Shown: positions 6,520 to 14,598, counted from the stretch's first letter. The stretch is DNA of 21,235 bases from an uncultured Subdoligranulum sp. (GCA_900545545.1 UQZO01000026.1:1-21235), one strand, 5' to 3'. The notes: generated from the sequence alone by a model not told the origin. Numbers and translations are program-made.

Positions 6520-7593
6520 ATGAAAAAACTGTTTGCACTGATCCTGGCCAGCGCGCTGGCAGCAAGCTCCCTGACGGCCTGCGGCAGCACCGCCGTGGTG
6601 GCGGTACCCCAGCCGGAGGCCACCACGCCCCCCGCCGCCGAACCGGCCCGGGAATCCACCCCGGAATCCTCCGGCGCCGCGGTCAAGACCGGCTTTTACC
6701 TGGGCACCGATATTTCGGGCAGCAAAAGCGCCGCCGCGGAAGAAGAGGGCGTGGCCCAGGCCAACCTGGAACTGGTGGCCGTGACCCTCACCGACGAAGG
6801 GGTCATCGACGAATGCGTCATCGACGCCATCCAGTCCAAAATCAACTTTGACGCCACCGGCGCCATCACCACCGACCTGACCGCCCCCGTGCTCTCCAAA
6901 AATGCGCTGGGCGACGACTACGGCATGAAAAAGGCCAGCTCCATCGGCAAGGAATGGAACGAGCAGGTCCAGGCCCTGGCCGACTATGTGGAAGGCAAGA
7001 CGCTGGAGGAGATCCGCGGCATTGCGGTGACCGAGGAAGGCAAGGCGGGCGAGGCCGACCTGGCAGCTTCGGTGACCATCTCCATCGCCGGATACCTGGA
7101 CGCCATCGAGCAGGCCGCCGCCAACGCCACCCACCTGGGCGCGCAGCAGGGCGACACCCTGGTGCTCACCACCGCCACCGACATAGCGGGCAGCAAGGAC
7201 GCCGGGCCGGAGGGCGACGGTACCGCCCAGACCTACGCCACGGTGGCCGCCATCACCCTGAACGGCGATGTGATCACCAGCTGCATCATCGACGCGGTGC
7301 AGGCCGATGTGAACTTTGACGCCACCGGCACCATCACCACCGACCTGACCGCCCCCGTGCTCTCCAAGAATGCGCTGGGCGACGGCTACGGCATGAAGAA
7401 GGTCAGCGCCATCGGCAAGGAATGGTACGAGCAGGCCGCTGCCTTCTCCGCCTATGTGGTGGGCAAGACCCCCGAAGAGGTTTCCGGCATCGCCGTCAAC
7501 GAAAAGGGCGGCGCCGCCGACGCGGACCTGGCCGCCTCGGTGACCATCTCCATCGGGCAGTTCCAGGCCCTGGTAGCCAAGGCCGGGGCGTAA
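6520..7593 (+). CDS. Surface lipoprotein with two tandem FMN-binding-like domains (PplA-like)
   Basis: 357 residues. The type II signal peptide ends in LTAC, with Cys21 as the lipid anchor. A Pro/Ala/Glu-rich linker follows (about 27-55), then two homologous domains (about 58-200 and 215-355). Each repeats NFDATG, the TTDLTAPVLSKNALGD stretch, GMKK, IGKEW and ADLAASVTISI. The architecture resembles PplA, the flavinylated lipoprotein of Gram-positive extracellular electron transfer. Neither domain has a clean [ST]GA[TS] flavinylation site, though: the equivalents read DATGAIT (from Asp111) and DATGTIT (from Asp267). So covalent FMN is uncertain here, although ApbE is encoded next door. The start is set by AGGAGG at 6506-6511; an in-frame ATG at 6502 has none. 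It probably sits on the outer face and passes electrons outward. Confidence 0.8.
   Translation: MKKLFALILASALAASSLTACGSTAVVAVPQPEATTPPAAEPARESTPESSGAAVKTGFYLGTDISGSKSAAAEEEGVAQANLELVAVTLTDEGVIDECVIDAIQSKINFDATGAITTDLTAPVLSKNALGDDYGMKKASSIGKEWNEQVQALADYVEGKTLEEIRGIAVTEEGKAGEADLAASVTISIAGYLDAIEQAAANATHLGAQQGDTLVLTTATDIAGSKDAGPEGDGTAQTYATVAAITLNGDVITSCIIDAVQADVNFDATGTITTDLTAPVLSKNALGDGYGMKKVSAIGKEWYEQAAAFSAYVVGKTPEEVSGIAVNEKGGAADADLAASVTISIGQFQALVAKAGA
6844..6969 (+). repeat. Near-identical direct repeat within the lipoprotein gene, copy 1
   Basis: Aligned by eye with 7312-7437 (offset 468): about 8 differences in 126 bases, mostly silent or conservative. Flanking parts of the two domains are much less alike. 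Confidence 0.85.
7312..7437 (+). repeat. Near-identical direct repeat within the lipoprotein gene, copy 2
   Basis: Partner of 6844-6969. It encodes the conserved core of the second domain. The sharp local similarity suggests gene conversion or strong constraint on this segment. Confidence 0.85.
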
Positions 7594-7622
7594 ACTTTCC
7601 CCGCCTGAGTTCTCAGAACCCG

Positions 7623-7650
7623 GGGCGGTCCCCATCCTGACCGCCCTTTT
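7623..7650 (+). terminator. Terminator-like hairpin between the lipoprotein and apbE
   Basis: GGGCGGTC (7623-7630) pairs with GACCGCCC (7639-7646) around an 8-base loop, followed by TTTT. The 77-base gap is the only sizeable one in the operon up to this point. This could be a partial terminator that raises lipoprotein mRNA over the downstream genes. Confidence 0.6.
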
Positions 7651-7670
7651 ATCCGGAAAGTAGAGATTGT

Positions 7671-8705
7671 ATGAAGCGATTGTTCCCCTTGTTCCTGGCG
7701 CTGGTCCTGCTTTGCGGGTGCACAACCCCGCCGGCCAAGACGGAGGAGGCTGCGCCCAGGCGCTATGAAGCCACCTTTCTGACCCTGTTCGACACGGTGA
7801 CCACCATCGTGGGCTATGCAGAAACAGAGGCTGATTTTACCGCCACGGCCCAGGCCCTGCACGACGAGCTGCTGGAATACCACCAGCTGTACGACATTTA
7901 CAACGAGTACGAGGGCATGAACAACCTCAAGACCGTCAACGACCACGCCGGGCAGGCCCCGGTACCCGTGGACCGGAAGATCCTCGACCTGCTGCTGTTC
8001 AGCAAGGAGCTGTATACCCGGACCGGGGGCAAGGTGAACATCGCCATGGGCAGCGTACTGAGCCTGTGGCACGACGCCCGGGAGCTGGGCATTGAATTCC
8101 CCGATCAGGCGGCGCTGCCCGACCGGGACGCCCTGGAGCAGGCCGCCGCCCATACCGACATCGACAGCATCCAGATCGACGAGGAAAACGGCACGGTGTT
8201 TTTCACCGACCCGGAAGTGCGGCTGGATGTGGGCGCCATTGCCAAGGGCTACGCCGTGCAGCAGGTGTGCGGCAGCGCCCCCGCCGGGCTGCTCATCAGC
8301 GTGGGCGGCAACGTCTGCGCCACCGGCCCCAAGCCGGAAAGCGGCCAGCCCTGGGTGGTGGGCATCCAGAACCCCGCCGCCCCGGAAGAATATCTCCACA
8401 CCATCTATGTAGAGAATTTCTCGGTGGTGACCAGCGGGGACTACCAGCGGTATTTTACGGTGGACGGCGTGGCCTACCACCACATCATCGACCCCGACAC
8501 CCTCTACCCCGCAGACTACTGGCGTTCCGTCACCATCCTGTGCCCCGATTCCGGCCTGGCGGACGCCCTTTCCACCGCCCTGTTCACCCTGCCCCAGCAG
8601 GAGGGACAGGCCCTGCTGGACGCCTTTGGGGCACAGGCCATGTGGGTGCAGCCCGACGGCAGCATCCTTTACAGCCCCGGCTTCCGGGAGTATATCCGCA
8701 CATAA
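7671..8705 (+). CDS. apbE: FAD:protein FMN transferase, lipoprotein (ApbE family; FmnB-like)
   Basis: 344 residues. It transfers FMN from FAD to a Ser/Thr of target proteins outside the membrane (Mg-dependent). The signal peptide ends in LCGC with Cys17 as lipid anchor, so it acts on the outer face. Family features: FDTVTTI near residue 40, GAIAKGYAVQ at 188-197, SVGGN at 210-214, and HHIIDPDTLYPA from 270, equivalent to the HIIDP-T-G-P motif; the usual Gly after Thr is Leu here. A normal length for ApbE. The ribosome binding site GGAAAG is modest. Probable substrates in the same operon are RnfG (Thr148) and RnfD (Thr161), and perhaps the lipoprotein. It corresponds to FmnB of Gram-positive extracellular electron transfer loci. 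Confidence 0.93.
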   Translation: MKRLFPLFLALVLLCGCTTPPAKTEEAAPRRYEATFLTLFDTVTTIVGYAETEADFTATAQALHDELLEYHQLYDIYNEYEGMNNLKTVNDHAGQAPVPVDRKILDLLLFSKELYTRTGGKVNIAMGSVLSLWHDARELGIEFPDQAALPDRDALEQAAAHTDIDSIQIDEENGTVFFTDPEVRLDVGAIAKGYAVQQVCGSAPAGLLISVGGNVCATGPKPESGQPWVVGIQNPAAPEEYLHTIYVENFSVVTSGDYQRYFTVDGVAYHHIIDPDTLYPADYWRSVTILCPDSGLADALSTALFTLPQQEGQALLDAFGAQAMWVQPDGSILYSPGFREYIRT

Positions 8706-8738
8706 GTTCCTACCACTCATAAGATTGAGGTGTAAGCA

Positions 8739-10046
8739 ATGAGAAAACTGTTTTGGGGCGGCATCCACCCGGAGGGGCACAAGGACCTCTCCCGCGGCGG
8801 TGCCCCCGTTCCCGCCCCCCTGCCGGTGCAGGTGGTCCTGCCCATGGTGCAGCACATCGGCGCCGCCTGTACCCCGCTCGTCCAGGTGGGGGACCAGGTC
8901 AAAATGGGGCAGAAGATCGGTGATTCCGACGGGCTGTGCGCCCCGGTGCACGCATCCGTTTCCGGCAAGGTGGTGGCGGTGGAACCCCGCCCCCATCCCA
9001 ACGGCCGGGAGGTGCTGTCCGTGGTGATCGAAAACGACTACACCGACACCCCCGACGACGCCCTGAAACCCCACCTGACCCACCAGGAACTTTCCCCCCA
9101 GGAAATCCTCGGCATCATCCGGGAAGCGGGCATCGTGGGCATGGGCGGCGCCACCTTCCCCACCGACGTGAAAGCCTTCTCCGCCCTGGGGCAGGTGGAC
9201 TATATCCTCATCAACGCCTGCGAATGTGAACCCTATATCACCGCCGACGACACCCTGCTCTGCACCTACCCCGAGCAGGTGATCCGCGGCACCGAAGCCC
9301 TGATGCACACCCTCACGCCCCGGCATACCATCATCGCCGTGGAGGACAACAAACAGGAGGCCATCCGCATCCTGAAAAACGCCCTGCCCAAGGACAGCGC
9401 CATCGAGGTGCGGGTGCTGCCCACCCGGTACCCCCAGGGCGCCGAAAAGCAGCTGATCCAGGCGGTGACGGGCCGTCAGGTGCCGCCGGGCAAACTGCCC
9501 GCCGCCGTGGGCTGCGCCGTCTTCAATGCCGCCACCGCCGCTTCCGTGTACCAGGCGGTGTACGAGGGCAAACCGGTGACCCGCCGCATTGTGACCGTTA
9601 CCGGCGACGGCGCCGCCGCGCCCAAGAACATGATCGTCCGCATCGGCACCTCGCTGCAGCAGACCATCGAAGCCGCGGGCGGTATCCGGGAGGAAACAAA
9701 GAAGGTCATTTGCGGCGGCCCCATGATGGGTGTGGCCCAGAAGGACCTGGCCGTGCCGGTACTGAAGGGCACCAACGCCATCCTCTGCCTGAAAGAGACG
9801 GTTGCCCGGCCTTCCGCCCCCACCTGCATCCGCTGCAGCCGCTGCGTGAGCGTTTGCCCCATGCACCTGCAGCCCCTGTACCTTTACCGCTTTGAGCAAA
9901 GCGGTAACCAAAAAGAACTGGAACGCCTGCATTTGATGGACTGCATCGAGTGCGGAAGCTGCGCCTACGCCTGCCCGGGGCATCTGCCCCTGGTGGAACG
10001 GTTCCGCGCAGGCAAAACGCTGCTGAAGGAGGCCAAAAAAGCATGA
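8739..10046 (+). CDS. rnfC: Electron transport complex subunit RnfC
   Basis: 435 residues, the peripheral NADH-oxidising, FMN- and iron-sulfur-carrying subunit of the Rnf complex. The N-terminal GGIHPEGHKD is typical of RnfC. A lipoyl-like domain follows (VGDQVKMGQKIG, then APVHASVSGKV). The nucleotide/FMN-binding region includes GIVGMGGATFPTDVK (131-145) and INACECEPYI. Two 4Fe-4S ferredoxin motifs lie near the C-terminus: Cys363, 366, 369, 373 and Cys402, 405, 408, 412. It lacks the long Ala/Lys-rich tail of proteobacterial RnfC, as in other Firmicutes. The ribosome binding site is GAGGTG at 8727-8732. The stop overlaps the rnfD start (ATGA). It would feed electrons from NADH into the membrane chain, or run in reverse. 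Confidence 0.95.
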   Translation: MRKLFWGGIHPEGHKDLSRGGAPVPAPLPVQVVLPMVQHIGAACTPLVQVGDQVKMGQKIGDSDGLCAPVHASVSGKVVAVEPRPHPNGREVLSVVIENDYTDTPDDALKPHLTHQELSPQEILGIIREAGIVGMGGATFPTDVKAFSALGQVDYILINACECEPYITADDTLLCTYPEQVIRGTEALMHTLTPRHTIIAVEDNKQEAIRILKNALPKDSAIEVRVLPTRYPQGAEKQLIQAVTGRQVPPGKLPAAVGCAVFNAATAASVYQAVYEGKPVTRRIVTVTGDGAAAPKNMIVRIGTSLQQTIEAAGGIREETKKVICGGPMMGVAQKDLAVPVLKGTNAILCLKETVARPSAPTCIRCSRCVSVCPMHLQPLYLYRFEQSGNQKELERLHLMDCIECGSCAYACPGHLPLVERFRAGKTLLKEAKKA

Positions 10047-11017
10047 AACTGCTTGTGACATCTTCCCCGCACATTCACAGCGGCACCCACACCAGCCGCC
10101 TGATGGGCGCGGTGCTGGCGGCGCTGCTGCCCGCCCTGGCGGCCGGGGTCTGGTTCTTTGGCCTGCGAAGCCTGGCCCTGGTAGGGGTGACGGTACTCTC
10201 CTGCCTGCTCTCGGAGTGGGTGTTTCGCAAACTGACCAGACAGAGCAACACCCTGCCGGACCTTTCCGCCGCGGTGACCGGCGTGCTGCTGGCCATGACC
10301 CTGCCCGCCACCGCCCCCTACTGGCTGGCCGCCGTGGGCGGCGTGTTTGCCATCGTGGTGGTCAAGGGGCTTATCGGCGGCCTGGGGCAGAACATCTTTA
10401 ACCCCGCCCTGGCGGCCCGTGCCTTCCTGGTGCTGCTGTGGCCGTCCTGGATGGTGCGCTACGCACCGGCAGGCACCAAGCCGGAGGTGTTCTCCCTCTC
10501 GGTGGACATGGTGGCTTCCGCCACGCCGCTGCACCACATGCAGATGCCCGCCCTGCCCACTGAATCCCTGCTGGATGTGTTTTTGGGCAACATGGGCGGC
10601 TGCATCGGGGAAGTTTCGGCCCTGGCGCTGCTGCTGGGCGGCGGCTGCCTGCTGGCGTGCAAGGTCATCTCCTGGCGCATCCCCGCCGCCTACCTGGGCA
10701 CCGTGGCGGTGCTGACGCTGGCTTTCCCCAAAGGGCAGGACCCCGTGCTGTGGATGCTTTACAACCTGCTGAGCGGCGGCGTGCTGCTGGGCGCCTTCTT
10801 TATGGCGACCGATTACGCCACCTCCCCCGCAACGCCCCGGGCCCAGCTGCTGTACGGGCTGGGGTGCGGTGCGCTGACCGTAGCCTTCCGCTACTACGGC
10901 CTGTTCCCCGAAGGCGTCACCTACGCCATTCTGCTGATGAACGCCTGTGCCTGGAGCCTGGACCGGCTGACGCCGCCCAAGCGCTTTGGCACCGTGAAAG
11001 GAGGCACCGCACAATGA
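10043..11017 (+). CDS. rnfD: Electron transport complex subunit RnfD
   Basis: 324 residues, a polytopic membrane subunit that carries covalent FMN. The start VTSSPHIHSG is the family N-terminus, and LSAAVTGVLLAMTLP and GGLGQNIFNPALAARAFL are conserved RnfD/NqrB membrane segments. The flavinylation site normally reads SGATPL; here it is SATPL, with Thr161 as the expected FMN-bearing residue and Ala replacing Gly. The C-terminal FFMATDYATSP is also conserved. AAGGAGG (10026-10032) lies inside the end of rnfC, and the ATGA overlap indicates coupled translation. Confidence 0.94.
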   Translation: MKLLVTSSPHIHSGTHTSRLMGAVLAALLPALAAGVWFFGLRSLALVGVTVLSCLLSEWVFRKLTRQSNTLPDLSAAVTGVLLAMTLPATAPYWLAAVGGVFAIVVVKGLIGGLGQNIFNPALAARAFLVLLWPSWMVRYAPAGTKPEVFSLSVDMVASATPLHHMQMPALPTESLLDVFLGNMGGCIGEVSALALLLGGGCLLACKVISWRIPAAYLGTVAVLTLAFPKGQDPVLWMLYNLLSGGVLLGAFFMATDYATSPATPRAQLLYGLGCGALTVAFRYYGLFPEGVTYAILLMNACAWSLDRLTPPKRFGTVKGGTAQ

Positions 11018-11553
11018 AACAGAACCAATGGCTTGCGCCTGTGGCGGCGCTGCTGCTTGCTGCGGCGGTGCTTTTGCTGGGTGCCACCGTGCTTGCCCCC
11101 ATTGCCCGGGAAAACAAGGAGCAGGAACTGCAGTCCATCCTTTCCACCCTGCTGCCGGGGGCGGAGAGCTTTACCCAAGAAGAATACACCGGCGAGGATG
11201 AGAACATCTCCACCGTGTACAAGGCCGAAAACGGCTATGTGATCGAGACCGTTACCGCCGGTTACGCCGGGGACATCACCATGCTGGTGGGCGTGTACTC
11301 CGACGGCAGCATTGCCAGCCTGGTGGTGCGGGATATGCAGGAAACCTACGGCCTGGGCATGGGTGCCCTTTCCAACGTGGACTTTTTGTCCCAGTTCCTG
11401 TGGAACGGCACCGCCTTTACCGTGGGCGAAAATGTGGACGCTCTGGCCGGGGCCACCGTGACTTCCAAGGCGGTGGCCAAGGCCGTTACCGCCGCCAGCG
11501 CCTTTGTGACCGGCGCGGATATCAGTTCCGGCGCCACCGAATGGGGAGGTTGA
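11014..11553 (+). CDS. rnfG: Electron transport complex subunit RnfG (FMN-binding)
   Basis: 179 residues: an N-terminal membrane anchor (about 8-30) and an extracytoplasmic FMN-binding domain. The flavinylation motif DALAGAT runs from Asp142 to Thr148; the usual Ser/Thr before GAT is Ala here, while the Asp and acceptor Thr are kept. GYAGDITMLVGV and ETYGLGMG fit RnfG/NqrC. The frame is open far upstream (to 10657), but AAAGGAGG at 10997-11004 and the ATGA overlap with rnfD fix the start at 11014. ApbE encoded upstream is the likely modifying enzyme. Confidence 0.93.
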   Translation: MKQNQWLAPVAALLLAAAVLLLGATVLAPIARENKEQELQSILSTLLPGAESFTQEEYTGEDENISTVYKAENGYVIETVTAGYAGDITMLVGVYSDGSIASLVVRDMQETYGLGMGALSNVDFLSQFLWNGTAFTVGENVDALAGATVTSKAVAKAVTAASAFVTGADISSGATEWGG

Positions 11554-11557
11554 TGTG

Positions 11558-11995
11558 ATGAAAAACACCTATAGACTCAATACCTTCCTGGCTGCGGTGA
11601 CCGGGCTGGTGCTGCTGTGGTATCTGGTGATGGATGCCCTGGCCCCCGCCGCGATTTTGCCGCCGCTGGATGTGATGCTGCTGTGCGGCATCTCGCTGGT
11701 CGCCCTGGTTCTGGAATACTACACCGGCCCGCGGGCCGAGAGCCGGAACTGGCCGATGGTGGTGCTGCTGAATGCCGCCACCTTTGCCCTGCTGCCCCTG
11801 GCCGCCGGGCTGCTCAGCGGCCGGGAGCTCGGCCGGTTTGCCCTGGTGGGCTGCCTGGTCTCCACCGTGCTGACTTTCCTGTTCACCGCCATCTGCGACC
11901 GCCTGGCCTCCGGCCCCGCCGGAAAAGCCGCCCCCCTGCTCTGCGCCGGGGTGCTCTTCCTGGCGGTGCAGGGCTGCAGCGGCCTCTGGCTGTGA
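11558..11995 (+). CDS. Unknown small polytopic membrane protein at the end of the rnf cluster
   Basis: 145 residues with about five hydrophobic segments (near 10-28, 38-56, 66-86, 95-116 and 125-145). A short charged loop, YYTGPRAESRNW, follows the second. It starts 4 bases after rnfG with GGGGAGGT at 11543-11550, so it is part of the operon. In the usual order rnfCDGEAB this position belongs to rnfE. The protein is shorter than RnfE/RnfA (about 190-230 residues) and lacks the conserved Cys-Pro motifs that hold their shared 2Fe-2S centre. I recognise no family. It could be a membrane assembly factor or an alternative electron-carrying subunit; both are guesses. Confidence 0.82.
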   Translation: MKNTYRLNTFLAAVTGLVLLWYLVMDALAPAAILPPLDVMLLCGISLVALVLEYYTGPRAESRNWPMVVLLNAATFALLPLAAGLLSGRELGRFALVGCLVSTVLTFLFTAICDRLASGPAGKAAPLLCAGVLFLAVQGCSGLWL

Positions 11996-12047
11996 TGGGG
12001 CGGCCCTTTGCCCGGCCCCGCCCTTAAATACCTACCTTAAGAGACCC

Positions 12048-12080
12048 AAAAAGGGACCGGCCAGTGGCCGGTCCCTTTTT
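12048..12080. terminator. Bidirectional Rho-independent terminator between converging operons
   Basis: AAAAAGGGACCGGCC (12048-12062) pairs perfectly with its complement at 12066-12080 around a 3-base loop. There is a T5 run on either strand, so it ends both the rnf operon (plus) and the fructoside operon (minus). Confidence 0.93.
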
Positions 12081-12091
12081 CTGTATGCTTT

Positions 12092-13045
12092 CTATGCCAT
12101 GGTTGCCCGCACAAGTTCCTCCGGTACCACGCTGGTGATGCCGCCGTGGGTCTGGGTGGAAAGGCTGGCCGCGCAGCAGGCAAACCGGGTCACGGCGGTC
12201 ATTTCCTCCACCGTCAGGGCCTCGGGGGCCTTGCCCAGCCGCAGGAACTGGCTCATGGCGCTGCCGCCGAAGATATCCCCGGCGCCGGTGGTATCCACCA
12301 CATGGATGCCGCCGGGGGAAGCCACTTCGCCGCTGCCGTTGGCATTGGCCACATGGCAGCCCTTGGGGCCGAGGGTCGCGTACACCAGTTTGACGCCGTA
12401 TTCGTTGAGCAGCTTCTGGGCGCCTTCCTCGGGGGAGAGGCCCCACAGGAACTCGATCTCCTCATCGCTGATCTTCACGATATCCGCCTGGTGCAGGCCC
12501 CATTCCATCTGCTCCTTGGCAGCGGCCTCGCTGTCCCACAGAGGTTTACGCAGGTTGGGGTCAAAGCTCACCAGTTTACCGTGGGCTTTGGCGTAGGTCA
12601 CCGCGGCCCGGGTGGCGGAGCAGGCGGGTTCGCCGGTGAGGCTCAACGTGCCGAAGTGGAAGACCTTGCAGTCGTCCAGCAGGGCGGTGTCCACTTCCTC
12701 GCTGCGCAGGCAGGTATCGGCGCCGGGCTTGCGGGCAAAGCTGAAAGACCGGTTGCCGGTGGCGTCCAGCGTGACGAAAGCCAGCGTGGTGAACACCGCC
12801 GGGTCCTTTACAATGCCCTGGGTGGAAATGCCCAGGGTATCCAGGGTATGAACCAGCAGATGGCCGAAGGCGTCCTCCCCCACCTTGCCGATGAGGGCGG
12901 TGGTGCAGCCGTACTTTTGCAGCGCCGCCAAAAAGTTGCCCGGTGCCCCGCCGGGCTGGGCTTTCAGGGTGGGATAGCCCGCTTCGTTAGTGGAAACGGG
13001 GGCAAAATCAATGAGCAGTTCGCCCAGTGCCACAACATCACACAT
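12092..13045 (-). CDS. Fructokinase (PfkB/ribokinase family)
   Basis: 317 residues, cytosolic, expected to phosphorylate fructose with ATP. The N-terminal VALGELLIDFAP and the GGAPGNFLAALQKYG signature fit bacterial PfkB fructokinases. The second signature DTTGAGDIFGG contains the catalytic base Asp257. ATG 13045 is chosen because GGGAGGAA lies 8 bases upstream; an in-frame ATG at 13072 overlaps the upstream stop and has no site. It lies 23 bases after the GH32 gene and is the last gene of the operon before the shared terminator. The pairing with GH32 supports fructose rather than ribose or another sugar as substrate. Confidence 0.92.
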   Translation of the reverse strand: MCDVVALGELLIDFAPVSTNEAGYPTLKAQPGGAPGNFLAALQKYGCTTALIGKVGEDAFGHLLVHTLDTLGISTQGIVKDPAVFTTLAFVTLDATGNRSFSFARKPGADTCLRSEEVDTALLDDCKVFHFGTLSLTGEPACSATRAAVTYAKAHGKLVSFDPNLRKPLWDSEAAAKEQMEWGLHQADIVKISDEEIEFLWGLSPEEGAQKLLNEYGVKLVYATLGPKGCHVANANGSGEVASPGGIHVVDTTGAGDIFGGSAMSQFLRLGKAPEALTVEEMTAVTRFACCAASLSTQTHGGITSVVPEELVRATMA

Positions 13046-13068
13046 AACAAATTCCTCCCGTGGGCAAT

Positions 13069-14538
13069 TCACAAGGCCAGATCATACAGCCGCAGGTCCA
13101 TACAGGCCCGGCCGTTGGCAAAGAACCGGATGCCGTCGGCGTCGGCGGGGGCGTCGTAGAGGGTCATGCTGGCCACCTGCTGCCCATCCTGCAGGAAAAA
13201 TTCTGCCGAGTACCGGTCCAGCACCATCCGCAGCCGCAGGGTGTCCCCTACGGGAGCCAGCAGCGGGGTTTCCCGCAGTTCCAGTGCGTCCCGGAACCCG
13301 CCGGCGTGGCGGCGGTCCAGGCGAAGCAGCCCGTCCTCCAGGTCGAAACGTACCTCGGCCCAGCGGTCCCTGCCGCAGGCAATGCGCACCCCGAACCGCC
13401 GGGCATCCCGCACATCCACCTGCAAGTCGCAGTCCAGCACCCGGCCCTGCACGCCGTCCAGCGTGACCGGGCCGTTTTCCACTTCCACGCCGCGGTATTC
13501 CACCCGCAGCCGCCGGGCTGCATCCAGTTCCCGCACCGGCCGCTGGCAGAGGACCTCCCCCTGCCAGAACAGTTCCCGGGGCAGGCTCATCTGGCCGTAC
13601 CAGAGGGCGTCTTGCGGCGGGTAGCAATGATCCCAGTTCTGCATCCAGCCAAGGAGCACCCGGCGCCCGTCGGGGGTTTCCAGCGTCTGGGGCGCATAGA
13701 AATCCAGGCCGCTGTCCAGGGGTTGGTCGGCCTGCCGCACAAAGGGGGCGCCGGGGCCGTCCCACCGGCCGATGAGGGCCGCCGTATCGTTGCCGCAGTG
13801 GTACCGGTCATCGGCGGCCTGATGCACGAACTGGGGCGAAATGATGAGCACCGCGCGGCCTTCCAGGGTGAAAAGGCCGGGGCATTCCCACATACTGCCC
13901 AGGCTGCCGTCGTTTTCGGCCAGCACCTGCACAAACTCCCACCGGGAAGCGGCATCTTCGGGGCGGGGATTGCGGTAGAGCAGCAGCCGCCCATGGCCGT
14001 TGAACCCGCGGCCGCCCACCAGCATATACACCATGCCGTCCTGCGCAAAAAGGAAGGGGTCCCGGAAATCCTTGCGGGAAGCCCCCGCGGGCTGCTCGTC
14101 ACAGGTCAGCACCGGGGCGGCGGCTTTCTCATAAGTTTCGCCGTCGCCCAGGGCCAGGCACTGCTGCTGGATCTCGCCCTCCCCTTCCGGCATAACGCCG
14201 GTGTACAGGATCAGCTGCTTGCCCTTCCAGTCCATGGCGCCGCCGGAAAAACACCCGCTTTGGTCAAAGGGGCTGTCGGGTGCCAGGGCGCAGGGGCGGT
14301 CCTGCCAGTGGAGGAAATCCTTTGTGACGGCGTGGCCCCAGTGCATGGGGCCCCAGTTGGTACCGTAGGGATGGTACTGGTAAAACAGGTGATACTGCCC
14401 GCCAAAGCAGGACCAGCCGTTGGGGTCGTTGCACCAGCCCACCGGGGGCACGGCGTGAAAGGCCGGGCGTTTTTCGGCGGGGGTACGGTGCTGCTCTTCA
14501 TAGCGGCGGGCGCGGGCCAGAGTGTTGGTTTGTTCCAT
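13069..14538 (-). CDS. GH32 beta-fructofuranosidase (sucrose/fructooligosaccharide hydrolase)
   Basis: 489 residues, no signal peptide, so a cytosolic invertase-type enzyme. The three catalytic motifs are visible: WCNDPNG with nucleophile Asp38 (Cys replaces the more usual Met before Asn), FRDP with the transition-state stabiliser Asp160, and WECPGLF with acid/base Glu218. A five-bladed propeller is followed by a C-terminal beta-sandwich, normal for the family. The ribosome binding site GGAG is 9 bases before the ATG. It sits between the sugar-binding lipoprotein and fructokinase genes. Because uptake is by an ABC system, the substrate arrives unphosphorylated. This favours sucrose or short fructans over sucrose-6-phosphate, though specificity cannot be fixed from sequence. 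Confidence 0.95.
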   Translation of the reverse strand: MEQTNTLARARRYEEQHRTPAEKRPAFHAVPPVGWCNDPNGWSCFGGQYHLFYQYHPYGTNWGPMHWGHAVTKDFLHWQDRPCALAPDSPFDQSGCFSGGAMDWKGKQLILYTGVMPEGEGEIQQQCLALGDGETYEKAAAPVLTCDEQPAGASRKDFRDPFLFAQDGMVYMLVGGRGFNGHGRLLLYRNPRPEDAASRWEFVQVLAENDGSLGSMWECPGLFTLEGRAVLIISPQFVHQAADDRYHCGNDTAALIGRWDGPGAPFVRQADQPLDSGLDFYAPQTLETPDGRRVLLGWMQNWDHCYPPQDALWYGQMSLPRELFWQGEVLCQRPVRELDAARRLRVEYRGVEVENGPVTLDGVQGRVLDCDLQVDVRDARRFGVRIACGRDRWAEVRFDLEDGLLRLDRRHAGGFRDALELRETPLLAPVGDTLRLRMVLDRYSAEFFLQDGQQVASMTLYDAPADADGIRFFANGRACMDLRLYDLAL

Positions 14539-14553
14539 GGTCGTTTCTCCGTA

Positions 14554-14591
14554 GCAAAAGCTGCCCGTCGTGCCAAAGCACGGCAGGCAGC
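14554..14591 (-). terminator. Terminator-like hairpin between the binding lipoprotein and GH32 genes
   Basis: On the minus strand a 14-base stem (14591-14578 with 14573-14560), with one mismatch, one G-U pair and a 4-base loop, is followed by TTTTGC. It lies within the 60-base intergenic gap. A leaky terminator or 3'-end stabiliser here would give more binding protein than enzyme. Confidence 0.5.
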
Positions 14592-14598
14592 CATTTTT

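Noticed and set aside
7452..10061. An 869-codon open frame on the minus strand
   Set aside because: It lies opposite apbE and rnfC, which have clear motifs. Its product is a Gly/His/Gln-rich shadow, as expected for antisense frames in G+C-rich genes.
10657..11013. Upstream extension of the RnfG frame
   Set aside because: It overlaps rnfD in another frame; the AAAGGAGG site and the ATGA junction fix the start at 11014.
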